Positions 46,177 to 54,381 of a stretch of DNA of 64,000 nt are shown piece by piece (positions within the stretch are counted from its first letter, which is position 1; each line of letters opens with the position of its first letter). The DNA is taken from assembly GCA_024227995.1 (NCBI GenBank), contig CP100465.1, positions 744,001 through 808,000 of the forward strand, given 5' to 3'. Source of the stretch: Halomicrococcus gelatinilyticus. GTDB lineage: Archaea; Halobacteriota; Halobacteria; Halobacteriales; Haladaptataceae. Both the position numbers and the translations under genes were made by a program. The notes beneath the pieces are model-generated. The model saw nothing but the letters and a program-made list of their open reading frames with translations. It was not told the DNA's origin and ran no database searches.

Positions 46177-46880
46177 TGGCGCTGCTCGACATCGAGAGCC
46201 TCGACGCGGGGTACGGCGACCTCCAGGTGCTGCACGGCGTCGACCTCGCCGTCGAGGACGGCGAGTACGTCGCCATCGTCGGCCCGAACGGCGCGGGGAA
46301 GTCGACCGTGATGAAGTCCGTCTTCGGGCTGACGTCCTACATGGGCGGCCGTATCGCCTTCCGCGACGAGGAGATACAGGGCGACAGCCCGGAGGAGGTC
46401 ATCCGCGAGGGCATCGGCTACGTCCCCCAGGACGACAACGTCTTCCCCACGCTGACGGTCGAGGAGAACCTCCGGATGGGCGCGTACATCCTCGACGACG
46501 TGCCCGAGGACGCTCTCTCCGAGGTGTACGACCGGTTCCCCATCCTGCGGGAGCGCCGCGAGCAGCGCGCCGGGACGATGTCCGGCGGACAACAGCAGAT
46601 GCTCGCCATGGGTCGGGCGCTGATGCTCGACCCCGCGCTGCTGATGCTCGACGAACCGTCGGCCGGCCTCGCGCCCGACCTCGTCGACGAGACGTTCGAC
46701 AAGGTCGACGAGATAAACGACTCCGGAACTGCGGTCCTCATGGTCGAGCAGAACGCCAAGGAGGCGCTGCGGCGCTGCGACCGCGGCTACGTGCTCGTCC
46801 AGGGCCAGAACAGCTACGTCGACGCGGGCGATTCCCTCCTGGCCGACGACGAGGTCCGCCGGGAGTTCCTCGGCGGGTGA
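46176..46880 (+). CDS. livF: Branched-chain amino-acid-type ABC ATPase, LivF subunit
   Basis: 234 aa. Walker A IVGPNGAGKSTVMKSVFG, Q-loop GYVPQDDNVFPTLTVEENL, signature MSGGQQQMLAMGRALM, Walker B LLMLDEPSAGLAPDLV, and VEQNAKEALR as H-loop region; here a Gln stands where most ATPases have His, which is normal for LivF. Last gene of the operon; it converges with the binding-protein gene 37 bp on. Confidence 0.95.
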   Translation: MALLDIESLDAGYGDLQVLHGVDLAVEDGEYVAIVGPNGAGKSTVMKSVFGLTSYMGGRIAFRDEEIQGDSPEEVIREGIGYVPQDDNVFPTLTVEENLRMGAYILDDVPEDALSEVYDRFPILRERREQRAGTMSGGQQQMLAMGRALMLDPALLMLDEPSAGLAPDLVDETFDKVDEINDSGTAVLMVEQNAKEALRRCDRGYVLVQGQNSYVDAGDSLLADDEVRREFLGG

Positions 46881-46917
46881 CCGGCGCAAAGAACGAACGT
46901 CCAGGGACGGATCGGCG

Positions 46918-48201
46918 CTATCCGCCGCCGAGCGCCTGCTGGATGACCGACGTGTACGACGACTCGCCGATGTTGAACGCGACCTGGTCACCGATGGAGC
47001 CGTCGTGGTCCTGGCGGAACGCCTCCGCGAACTGGTTCGACAGCTGCTGGCCGTAGTCGTTGTTGACGAACAGGGTGGACGCCGACGACGCGCCGAGGCG
47101 TTCGGCGGCGACCTGCGCCATCACGCGCCCCTGGAGCAGGTCGCTCGGGGCGGTGCGGAAGACGAAGTCGTCGTCCTCCAGCCGCGACACGGTGATGGCG
47201 GTGCTCGACGGCGAACACCCGACGACGTTGTTCGGGATGTACACCTCCGACGAGACGGGGATGTTGTTCCCCGACGAGGCCGGCCCCGAGATGGCCGGAA
47301 AGCCGGCGTTGACCAGCGCGTTCGCACCCGAGAGCGCGGCCTGGCGGGCCGTCTGGGTGTCCTCCACCTGCGTCTCGACCTGGAGGTCGAGGTCGCTCTC
47401 GTTCACCTGCTGGACGGGGATGCGGGAAGCCCGGATCATCGGCGTGCCGACCGACCCGAGGTCGCCCGTCTCCGGCAGCAGGATGCCGGCCCTGATGGTG
47501 CGCCCGGTGCCGCCGGGGGCGTCGTCCGCCGACGGACCACCGGCCTGGCTCTCGAACCGGCGGGTGTTGACCACCTCGATGCCCGCGTCCGTCTGGGGGG
47601 CGAACTGCCAGACGTCGTAGGCGGCCGAGGCCGGGTCGCCGTTCTCGTCGAAGTCCGTCACGCTCGATGCGCCCTGGTAGTTGATGTCGTCGCCGTTCGC
47701 GGCGGCCTCGACGGCATCCACGAAGTTCTGCGGCCCGAAGTCCTGGCCCCCTGGGTTGGCGATCCGGCGCATCTGCTCTTTGATGGCCGGCCCGCTGTTC
47801 TCGCCCGCGGCGGCGTTCGCCAGGATGAGTATCGCCATCGAGTCGTACGACTGCGAGGTGAACACGCCCGGCGCGCTGTTGTACTCGTCCTGGTACAGCT
47901 GACGGAACGCCTGCTGGTTCGGGCCCGCGGCGGCCGGCGCCGTGCCGGTGACGTTGTCCATCGGGTTGCCGACCTGCTGTGGCAGCGCGGAGTCCTGCAG
48001 TCCGTCCGGTACGAGCACGTCCAGGTCCCCCTGCCCCTGGCCGTACAGGTCGCGGAACAGCTGGATGCCGCTCTGGGGGTAGCCGATGACGACCAGCATG
48101 TCGGGGCCGCCACCGTTCTGCTGGAGGCTTCCCATCAGCCCGACGGCCGACGCCGCCCCCATCCCCCGAAGATAGTCTCGTCTGTCGATTTGTGGACTCA
48201 T
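46918..48201 (-). CDS. ABC substrate-binding protein, LivK type, with circularly permuted domain order
   Basis: 427 aa, exported by a Tat-like signal (DRRDYLRGMGAASAVGLMG). Members of this family normally run signal, IRAGILLPETGDLGS, ..., NNDYGQ, ..., SYTSxIQxAL, PDMLVVIGYPQSGIQLF, ..., FDENGD. Here the order is reversed: residues 33-216 are the family's C-terminal half (PDMLVVIGYPQSG, VTGTAP, AILILANAAAGENSG, SVTDFDENGDPASAAYDVWQ). Residues 217-234 are a linker resembling the usual mature N-terminus (GGPSADDAPGGTG), and 235-424 the family's N-terminal half, ending SSYTSVIQQALGGG. Nothing is lost in length. The lipobox cysteine expected after the signal is missing. It converges on livHMGF and is presumably their binding protein. 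The order is seen directly in one uninterrupted frame; ligand unknown. Confidence 0.85.
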   Translation of the reverse strand: MSPQIDRRDYLRGMGAASAVGLMGSLQQNGGGPDMLVVIGYPQSGIQLFRDLYGQGQGDLDVLVPDGLQDSALPQQVGNPMDNVTGTAPAAAGPNQQAFRQLYQDEYNSAPGVFTSQSYDSMAILILANAAAGENSGPAIKEQMRRIANPGGQDFGPQNFVDAVEAAANGDDINYQGASSVTDFDENGDPASAAYDVWQFAPQTDAGIEVVNTRRFESQAGGPSADDAPGGTGRTIRAGILLPETGDLGSVGTPMIRASRIPVQQVNESDLDLQVETQVEDTQTARQAALSGANALVNAGFPAISGPASSGNNIPVSSEVYIPNNVVGCSPSSTAITVSRLEDDDFVFRTAPSDLLQGRVMAQVAAERLGASSASTLFVNNDYGQQLSNQFAEAFRQDHDGSIGDQVAFNIGESSYTSVIQQALGGG

Positions 48202-48333
48202 GTCCGGAGCTAAATGTCGATGGTACGTGCAAAAAGTCTATCTTAAATTATCGTTATGGATACGGGTCGATTCATCCGCTCGGTCGGGAGAAGACAGCGG
48301 TCGACGTTCCGACCGAGGTCGGCCGAGAAAGGG

Positions 48334-48912
48334 TCAGAACTCCCGACAGTCGGCGCAGACCAGCTGGCCGTTGACGTTCGTCAGCTCCCGGGTCAGCGAG
48401 CCGCAGACCTCGCAGATGCCCTGGTTCGCGTACGCCGCGTCGCCGCCGTCGGTGTTCGCGGACCCCTCGATGGGGGTCGTCGCGTCGGTCGGCTCCGTCG
48501 TCTCGCGCCCCGTGAACGAACCGATGCTCGACGGCGAGGCGGACGCCGAGATGACGTCGCGCTCGGTCAGCACGCCGACGAGTTCGCCGCCCTCGGTGAC
48601 CACGATGCGGCGGATGTCCTGGTGGGCCATCGTTCCTGCAGCGTCCGCGAGGCTGCGGTCGGCGTTCATCGAGACGACCGGGCTGCTCATCACCTCCGCG
48701 ACGGTCGTCTCCGCCGGGTCTGCCTCCTCGGCGACGAGGTCTAGCACGTCCGACTCGGTCATGATGCCGACCGGCTCGCTTCCCCGGAGGACGACGACGC
48801 TCCCCGTCCCCTCCGACCGCATGAGTCGCACCGCCCCCAGGACGGCGTCGGACTCGCTGACGCCCACGTATTCCCTGGTCATCACGTCCCTGACTGTGAC
48901 TTCGCCCTCCAT
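48334..48912 (-). CDS. CBS-pair protein with C-terminal zinc ribbon
   Basis: 192 aa. Two CBS motifs (about 6-60 and 70-125: VRDVMTREYVGVSESDAVLG and VAEVMSSPVVSMNADRSLAD) form one Bateman module that binds adenosine nucleotides. A polar linker follows, then a zinc ribbon with C167, C170, C186 and C189 (CEVCGSL...LVCADC). The combination suggests an energy- or nucleotide-sensing regulator acting on protein or nucleic acid partners. Monocistronic. The 132 bp between it and the binding-protein gene is AT-rich around 48230-48255. Confidence 0.85.
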   Translation of the reverse strand: MEGEVTVRDVMTREYVGVSESDAVLGAVRLMRSEGTGSVVVLRGSEPVGIMTESDVLDLVAEEADPAETTVAEVMSSPVVSMNADRSLADAAGTMAHQDIRRIVVTEGGELVGVLTERDVISASASPSSIGSFTGRETTEPTDATTPIEGSANTDGGDAAYANQGICEVCGSLTRELTNVNGQLVCADCREF

Positions 48913-48983
48913 GTGGTAACGATTGACACAACGCGCCTAAAAGCTATCCCCGGCAGGTTTATGCCGCCGTCGGTCGAATCTCC

Positions 48984-49754
48984 CTAGTCTTCTCGCTCCG
49001 CGAACTCCACGCGACTGCCGGTCGCCCGACAGGTCTCCAGGGCGTGTTTGGCCGCCATGCCCGCGTCCTGCGGGACGGCCGCGCTCCCGACGCCGACCTT
49101 GAGGGCCACCTCGGTCGTCTCCTCGACGTGGCGGATGGCGTCCTCGTACTCGGCCTCGTCGAGGTCGCGGCAGACGGCGATGACGTTGTCGCCGCCGACG
49201 AAGAACGCCAGCGAGTCGTACTCGGTGCGCATGTACTCCATCAGCGCCGCGTACCCCTGTTCGACGTGGATGAACGAGTCGAAGGCGTTCACCTCGTCGG
49301 TGTAGTTGCCGGTCATGTCGTTGACGTCGAAGTGGGCGATCTGGACGTCGTCGTCCGTCCGGAACTCCTCGTCGATGGTTCGTCCGCGAAGTATCTCGCG
49401 GCGCGACCCGTCCTGGGCGCTCCCCGCGTCCTGGAGGCGCTCCGTCGCGTCGTGGAGTGCGGCGATGGGCGTCGTTCCGGTGGCGACGCTCAGACTCACC
49501 GTGACCGGGAACCGGTTCGCGACCGACTCCTGGATGAGCGCGTGGTCGTCGATTGACAGCCCGTTCGTGACCGCGATCATGTTGTCGAATCGACTGAAGA
49601 AGACGTACCCCTCGCGGTTGCCGAACAGCTGCGAGAGGTCGGCGTACAGCCGCGACTGTAGCGTCTGGAGGTCGACTTCCCGGCGAGGTTCTGGCGTCAC
49701 AGTCCACGGCCCGTAGTTGTCGATCTGGATCAGCGTGATCTGGGCGTTCGTCAC
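48984..49754 (-). CDS. GTP cyclohydrolase III (archaeal type IIa)
   Basis: 256 aa. Nearly the whole chain matches the archaeal enzyme: TLIQIDNYGPWTVTPEPRRE, DLQTLQSRLYADLSQLFG, VFFSRFDNMIAVTNGLS and FFVGGDNVIAV, two related GGDEF-like half-domains. It turns GTP into the formylamino-pyrimidine used for riboflavin and coenzyme F420 synthesis. The start is GTG at 49754 (MTNAQITLIQID), decided by the conserved N-terminus. A minus-strand TATA-like cttatattc (49780-49788) is about 27 nt upstream, so it is leaderless. Confidence 0.92.
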   Translation of the reverse strand: MTNAQITLIQIDNYGPWTVTPEPRREVDLQTLQSRLYADLSQLFGNREGYVFFSRFDNMIAVTNGLSIDDHALIQESVANRFPVTVSLSVATGTTPIAALHDATERLQDAGSAQDGSRREILRGRTIDEEFRTDDDVQIAHFDVNDMTGNYTDEVNAFDSFIHVEQGYAALMEYMRTEYDSLAFFVGGDNVIAVCRDLDEAEYEDAIRHVEETTEVALKVGVGSAAVPQDAGMAAKHALETCRATGSRVEFAERED

Positions 49755-50058
49755 TGTTGCCTGTCCATTCCACGTACAGGAATATAAGTTACCCTAATCG
49801 TAGTGTGCGTCTCAGAAGTGAGAAACCGGGGTGGCGACCCCGTGTGCTTCGACGACCTCCGCCCGTTCCGATGGGACTGACACCGGAACGCTGGACGCCT
49901 CGACCACCCCGACCGCGTCGGTCGCTCTCGACCGCGTCGACCGCCCTGGCACCGAAAGACGTCGAAAGGCACCGCCTTCACCGATATTTTGTAATCAACA
50001 CGTGGACATATATGGGAAGAGCACAGTGTCGGTTTCAAGGAAGGACAACCCAGACACA
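49755..50058. promoter_or_regulatory. Divergent promoter region of the cyclohydrolase and transducer genes
   Basis: 304 bp. Minus-strand TATA-like site at 49780-49788 and plus-strand acatatatgg at 50006-50015, the latter placing a start near 50038 and a short leader. The GC-rich middle has a small hairpin (ggggtggcgacccc) and no gene. Confidence 0.45.
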
Positions 50059-51387
50059 ATGAATTCAGAAAGATTGTCAATAGATTTCGGAGATGGCTCA
50101 GACGAAAGTGACTCGTTGCGCCGAGAGCGGGACTTCTGGCAACAGATGTTCGATACGGTCGTGGCGTCGTTTCCGGAGCCGGCCTTCGTCGTCAATCGGG
50201 AGAGTCGGATCACGCACTGGAACGACGAGATCGCCGACCTGCTCGGCGTCGCGCCGGAGGAGGCCATCGGCGAGAACGCCCACGTGATCACCGGGACGGA
50301 GGGTGAGAGCGAGACGCTGGCGGAGACCATCGTACGGACCGGCGAGACGATCCGCGAGGACGACCTCCGGACCGGGACTGACACGGACGGAGAGGAGTGG
50401 CACGTCCGCGCGGCGGGGTTCCCGCTCACCGACCAGGACGGACGGGTCGTCGGCGGGTTCGAGGTCGCCTCCCGGGTCACGAAGATCGTCGAGCAGCGCC
50501 AGAAGCTCGAACGACTCCAGCAGCGGATGGCCGACGAGGTGGAGGCCGCCGTCGAGGAGCTCAAGCACGCCACGGACGCCGTCGCCGAGAGCTCCGGAGA
50601 GATAAGCGACGTCAGCGCGGACCAGGCGTCGGAGCTCGAGGCGGTCAGCGAGGAGGTCGCCACGTTCAGCGCGACCATCGAGGAGATCGCCTCCAGCGCC
50701 GAGGAGGTCAACGCACAGAGCAACGACGCCCAGGAGCTCGCCGAGGAGTCGCGCGAGTCCGGCGAGACCGTGCTCGAGGTCACGAAGGAGGTCGGCGACG
50801 CCGGCGAGGCGGTCGCGACGAACGCCCACCAGCTCCAGGCGCGCCTGGACGAGATCGAGAACGTCGTCCAGGTCATCAACGACATCGCCGACCAGACGAA
50901 CCTGCTCGCGCTCAACGCCAACATCGAGGCGGCGCGCGTCGAGGACGGCGGCGAGGGGTTCGCGGTCGTCGCGAACGAGGTCAAGGAGCTCGCCGAGCAG
51001 TCCCAGAACGAGGTCGACGAGATCGAACGCATCGTCGACGAGATCCACGAGAACGCCGACGAGATGCTCGACAGCGTCGAGACGGCCAACGACCGGGTCG
51101 GCCGGAGCATCGACCAGGTCGAGTCGCTCGTCGAGAACCAGATCGACATCGCCGAGTCCATCCGTGAGACCGCCAACGGCATCGACGAGATCGCGAGCGC
51201 GACCGACGAGCAGGCCGCCAGCGCCGAGGAGATCGCCAGCATGACCGACACGGCGGTCGACCGCGCCGGAACTGTCTCGGACGAGGTCGAGGCGGTCGCC
51301 GCGTCGGCCGAGGAGCAGACCGCGATGGTCGACGAGATCTACGAGAGCGTCCGGAACGTCGAGGCGGAGTTCGAGGCGGACGACTGA
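50059..51387 (+). CDS. Soluble PAS-domain methyl-accepting chemotaxis transducer
   Basis: 442 aa with no membrane helix, hence a cytosolic Htr-type transducer. A PAS domain spans about residues 30-140 ([28 protein letters not shown] in shorter pieces: [34 protein letters not shown]). The rest is a long coiled-coil signalling domain whose hairpin tip [20 protein letters not shown] and [17 protein letters not shown] binds CheA and CheW. Many Glu-Glu and Gln-Glu pairs are potential methylation sites. Signal unknown (redox or small ligand through PAS). The ATG at 50059 is set by frame and leader. Confidence 0.93.
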   Translation: MNSERLSIDFGDGSDESDSLRRERDFWQQMFDTVVASFPEPAFVVNRESRITHWNDEIADLLGVAPEEAIGENAHVITGTEGESETLAETIVRTGETIREDDLRTGTDTDGEEWHVRAAGFPLTDQDGRVVGGFEVASRVTKIVEQRQKLERLQQRMADEVEAAVEELKHATDAVAESSGEISDVSADQASELEAVSEEVATFSATIEEIASSAEEVNAQSNDAQELAEESRESGETVLEVTKEVGDAGEAVATNAHQLQARLDEIENVVQVINDIADQTNLLALNANIEAARVEDGGEGFAVVANEVKELAEQSQNEVDEIERIVDEIHENADEMLDSVETANDRVGRSIDQVESLVENQIDIAESIRETANGIDEIASATDEQAASAEEIASMTDTAVDRAGTVSDEVEAVAASAEEQTAMVDEIYESVRNVEAEFEADD

Positions 51388-51478
51388 GAGACGACCCACC
51401 GCGGGCGTTCGCCTTGCGCGGACGGCGTCGAACGCCCGTTCCGGGGGATTCAAACCCCCGTCGTTCCTGCACCCGGTA

Positions 51479-52201
51479 ATGACCATCCCCTCGTTCGTCG
51501 TCGGCATCGCCGGTGGTACCGGGGCCGGCAAGACGACGGTCGCCCGCGAGATAACGGAGGACGTCGCCGACGCCGTCACGCGCATCCCGATGGACAACTA
51601 CTACGAGGACCTGTCGCACCTCGAGTTCGAGGAGCGCGAGGACGTCAACTACGACCACCCCTCGGCGTTCGAGTGGGAACTGCTTCGCGAGCACCTCGAC
51701 GCCCTGCTGTCCGGGCGCACCATCGAGATGCCCCAGTACGACTTCTCGGTCCACAACCGCAAGGACGAGCGCGTCACGGTCGAGCCCACGGAGGTCGTCG
51801 TCCTGGAGGGCATCTTCGCGCTCTACGACGGCGAGGTCAACGAGATGCTCGACCTGCAGGTGTACGTCGAGACGGACGCCGACGTGCGCATCCTCAGGCG
51901 CATCGAGCGCGACGTGGTCGACCGGGGGCGCGACCTGGAGGGCGTCATGGACCAGTACCTCACGACGGTGAAGCCGATGCACGAGCAGTTCGTCGAACCG
52001 ACGAAGCGGCACGCCGACATCATCATCCCAGAGGGCGCAAACAGCGTGGCGGTCAACCTCCTCGAGGAGAAGGTGATGGCCGAGGCCCACTCGGGCTGGG
52101 GCGTCAGCGAGGCCGACCTGCAGCTACCGGGGGAGCGAGAGGAGCAGGAGGCGCCGGCAGCTACGTCGGGGTCGGACGGCAACGCCTGGCGCGACGAGTA
52201 G
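51479..52201 (+). CDS. udk: Uridine kinase
   Basis: 240 aa. P-loop GIAGGTGAGKTTVA (9-22), the nucleoside site IPMDNYYEDLSHL and NYDHPSAFEWELL, MPQYDFSVHNR, and the lid VVLEGIFALYD with RRIERDVVDRGR. It phosphorylates uridine/cytidine for pyrimidine salvage. The C-terminal 30 residues are an acidic, disordered tail. Only 91 bp follow the transducer gene, including a GC hairpin that could end its transcript. Confidence 0.92.
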   Translation: MTIPSFVVGIAGGTGAGKTTVAREITEDVADAVTRIPMDNYYEDLSHLEFEEREDVNYDHPSAFEWELLREHLDALLSGRTIEMPQYDFSVHNRKDERVTVEPTEVVVLEGIFALYDGEVNEMLDLQVYVETDADVRILRRIERDVVDRGRDLEGVMDQYLTTVKPMHEQFVEPTKRHADIIIPEGANSVAVNLLEEKVMAEAHSGWGVSEADLQLPGEREEQEAPAATSGSDGNAWRDE

Positions 52202-52243
52202 AAGGGGTCCGTCGCGCCGTCGACGCGGGTCGAGAACGTCCGG

Positions 52244-52564
52244 TCAGGCGCGTTTCTTCTCGGGATTCTCGCCGACCGGGTGGTAGTCCCAGAAGCCCCC
52301 CTCGCGCATCGCCGCGCCGACGCCCTTGTGGAAGTCGACGATGGTCTCGAACTCCGCCTCGTCGACGTACTCGAAGATGTCCGCGACGCTGACGACGCGG
52401 TCGTGGTTGATGCGGATCGGTTCGTCGGCGTGCTCCTCGACGAACTCGTCGCGGTCGAGGGGGAAGTCCTCGTCCTCGTCGAGTTTCTTCGCCAGGATGG
52501 CGAGACCGTACTTCCGGCCACCCTCGCTGCCTTCCTCGCCGTCGGGGTCGTGCGGCCAGTCCAT
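52244..52564 (-). CDS. Small haloarchaeal protein (DUF5785-type)
   Basis: 106 aa, very acidic. Sequence such as MDWPHDPDGEEGSEGGRKYG, ILAKKLDEDEDFPLDRDEFV and YVDEAEFETIVDFHKGVGAA is typical of a conserved haloarchaeal family without known function. No membrane segment or metal motif. It stands next to mct on the same strand (45 bp downstream of its stop); a link to the methylaspartate cycle is not established. Confidence 0.75.
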   Translation of the reverse strand: MDWPHDPDGEEGSEGGRKYGLAILAKKLDEDEDFPLDRDEFVEEHADEPIRINHDRVVSVADIFEYVDEAEFETIVDFHKGVGAAMREGGFWDYHPVGENPEKKRA

Positions 52565-52609
52565 GTGCCAACGTGTGTACGGGGGGACGAAAAGGATTAC
52601 CTTCCGTTC

Positions 52610-53779
52610 TCAGTCGTCCGCGTCGGCGGTCCGGGCCCCGTCGCCGAGCAGTTCGTCGCGGTGCTCGTCGAGCAGGGGCGCGCGCTCGCCGGGTGTCGGC
52701 GGCGTCTCGCTCATCTTGATGGGCGTCCCGGCGATGGTCACGTCCTCGTCCGCGCCCGGCTGTTCGACGTCGACCAGCATGTCGCGGGCGTGGACGTGGT
52801 CGTCCTCGAACACGTCGGCGACGTCCTGGACGGGCGCGCAGGGGACGCCCCCTTCGAGGACGTCGCAGACGTCGTCTGCGGTCCGCTCGACGGTCCAGGC
52901 GGCGATCTCCTCGCGCAGGTGGTCGCGGTTCTGCAGGCGGTCGCCGGTCGTGGGGTACTCCGCCGCGAGGTCGGGGCGGTCCATCGCCTCGCAGAGCGCG
53001 GTCCAGTGGTTGTCGCCGAACGCGGCGACGACGACGTGACCGTCGGTGGTCTCGAAGGCGTTGTAGGGGAACAGCGTCGGGTGGGAGTTGCCCCGGCGCT
53101 TCGGCACGTCGCCGGTGTAGGAGTGCTGGTAGACGGTGCGCTCGCACATGCTTATCATGGAGTCGTACATCGCCGTGTCGACGTACTGGCCCTCGCCGGT
53201 CCGGTCGCGGTGGTGGAGCGCTGCGAGGATGCCGACGGCGTTGAGGGTGGCGGTGAAGAGGTCGCCGATGCCGGGGCCGACCTTGGTCGGCGGGCCGTCC
53301 TCCTGACCGGTTATCTGCATCACGCCGCCGAGCGCCTGCGCGATGAGGTCGAAGGACGGCTGTCCCTGGCGGTCGGTCTCGCCGGTGCGGGGGTCGCCGA
53401 ACCCGCGGATGGAGGCGTAGACGATCTCCGGGTTGCGCTCGCGGAGTCGCTCGTACTCCAGGTCGAACTTCTCCATCGTCCCGGCGCGGAAGTTCTCGAC
53501 CACCACGTCGGCGTCGTCGACCAGCCGGAGGAAGTCCTCGCGGTCCCCCTCCACCTGGAGGTCGAGTTCGAGGCTGCGCTTGCCGCGGTTGACGCTCTGG
53601 AAGTACCCCCCGTAGGCGTCGTCGTCGCCGACGAACGGCGGGTTGGGTCGGATGAGGTCGCCACCGGGGCGCTCTATCTTCACCACGTCCGCCCCCAGGT
53701 CGGAGAGAAGCATCGTACAGTACGGCCCCGCGAGCACCTGCGTGAGATCGAGCACGCGCACGTCGTCCAGCGCTGGCAT
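52610..53779 (-). CDS. mct: Succinyl-CoA:mesaconate CoA-transferase (class III, CaiB/BaiF family)
   Basis: 389 aa. A class III CoA-transferase: VLDLTQVLAGPYCTMLLSDLGADV at the N-terminus with the CoA-binding region, NRGKRSLELDLQ, and the catalytic aspartate in the family's GxGDL region (GPGIGDLFTAT). Its place beside the methylaspartate genes identifies the substrate as mesaconate: it moves CoA from succinyl-CoA to mesaconate. The family alone would leave the substrate open, so the gene name rests on context. Divergent from mamA across a 152-bp promoter region. Confidence 0.88.
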   Translation of the reverse strand: MPALDDVRVLDLTQVLAGPYCTMLLSDLGADVVKIERPGGDLIRPNPPFVGDDDAYGGYFQSVNRGKRSLELDLQVEGDREDFLRLVDDADVVVENFRAGTMEKFDLEYERLRERNPEIVYASIRGFGDPRTGETDRQGQPSFDLIAQALGGVMQITGQEDGPPTKVGPGIGDLFTATLNAVGILAALHHRDRTGEGQYVDTAMYDSMISMCERTVYQHSYTGDVPKRRGNSHPTLFPYNAFETTDGHVVVAAFGDNHWTALCEAMDRPDLAAEYPTTGDRLQNRDHLREEIAAWTVERTADDVCDVLEGGVPCAPVQDVADVFEDDHVHARDMLVDVEQPGADEDVTIAGTPIKMSETPPTPGERAPLLDEHRDELLGDGARTADADD

Positions 53780-53931
53780 GGTTTCGTCCGTGGGCCAGCC
53801 GGGGCAAAAACCTTCTCAATTAATAATGGCGTTTGTGATGCAGTGTCACATGCACCCCTAGAACAGTCTTAAGGAGATTAATCATGAAAGAACATTATCT
53901 TTAAGTATCGTTCATTGGAGTTACAGACGCG
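53780..53931. promoter_or_regulatory. Divergent promoter of the methylaspartate-cycle cluster
   Basis: AT-rich by the standard of the window. On the minus strand ccattattaattg (53816-53828) lies about 40 nt upstream of mct. On the plus strand ttatctttaagt (53895-53906) precedes the mamA ATG by about 27-30 nt. A seven-codon frame (MKEHYL, from 53884) is too small to interpret. Confidence 0.5.
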
Positions 53932-54372
53932 ATGTCTGCCACAGTCATCCTCGGCGTGATCGGATCCGACGCGCACGCAGTCGGCATCACGATTCTCGAA
54001 CAGGCGCTGGACGCGGCGGGCTTCGAGGTCGTCAACCTCGGCGTCCAGTCCAGCCAGCAGGACTTCATCGACGCGGCCTCGGCACACGAGGGTGACGCTG
54101 TACTCGTCTCTTCGCTCTACGGCCACGCCGAACAGGACTGCCGGGGCTTCCACGAGGCCATCGAGGCCGCCGGACTGGACCCCGTCACCTACATCGGGGG
54201 GAACCTCTCGGTCGGCCAGGACGACTTCGAGCAGACCCGCGAGTGCTTCCGCGAGATGGGGTTCGACCGGGTCTTCGACTCGGAGACCGACCCCATGGAG
54301 GCCATCGCGGCGTTGCGGAACGACATGAATCTCGCCGAATCCGAGGCCGAACGAGCGAGACTCACCTCCTGA
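53932..54372 (+). CDS. mamA: Glutamate (methylaspartate) mutase, cobalamin-binding S subunit
   Basis: 146 aa. Base-off B12 motif D13-x-H15-x-x-G18 in GVIGSDAHAVGITIL, then NLGVQSSQQDF, VSSLYGHAEQDC and TYIGGNLSVGQ, the standard small subunit of glutamate mutase. With MamB it rearranges L-glutamate to (2S,3S)-3-methylaspartate using adenosylcobalamin. First gene of the plus-strand operon; the gap to mamB is 9 bp. Confidence 0.95.
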   Translation: MSATVILGVIGSDAHAVGITILEQALDAAGFEVVNLGVQSSQQDFIDAASAHEGDAVLVSSLYGHAEQDCRGFHEAIEAAGLDPVTYIGGNLSVGQDDFEQTRECFREMGFDRVFDSETDPMEAIAALRNDMNLAESEAERARLTS

Positions 54373-54381
54373 CACCGTTTC

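Noticed and set aside
46918..48201. Permuted binding protein as two separate genes or a chimera of two different proteins
   Set aside because: There is one frame with no stop between the halves, the halves are complementary with no overlap of family regions, and only one signal peptide exists; assembly error remains possible but would have to keep frame and signal by chance.
51446..51463. T-arm-like hairpin (ggggg-attcaaa-ccccc), possible tRNA remnant upstream of udk
   Set aside because: The loop is shifted by one base from a real T loop and no acceptor or anticodon stem is near; a simple hairpin or terminator is enough.
53884..53931. Cobalamin riboswitch in front of mamA
   Set aside because: The region from the TATA box to the ATG is under 40 nt, far too short, and no B12-box is visible.
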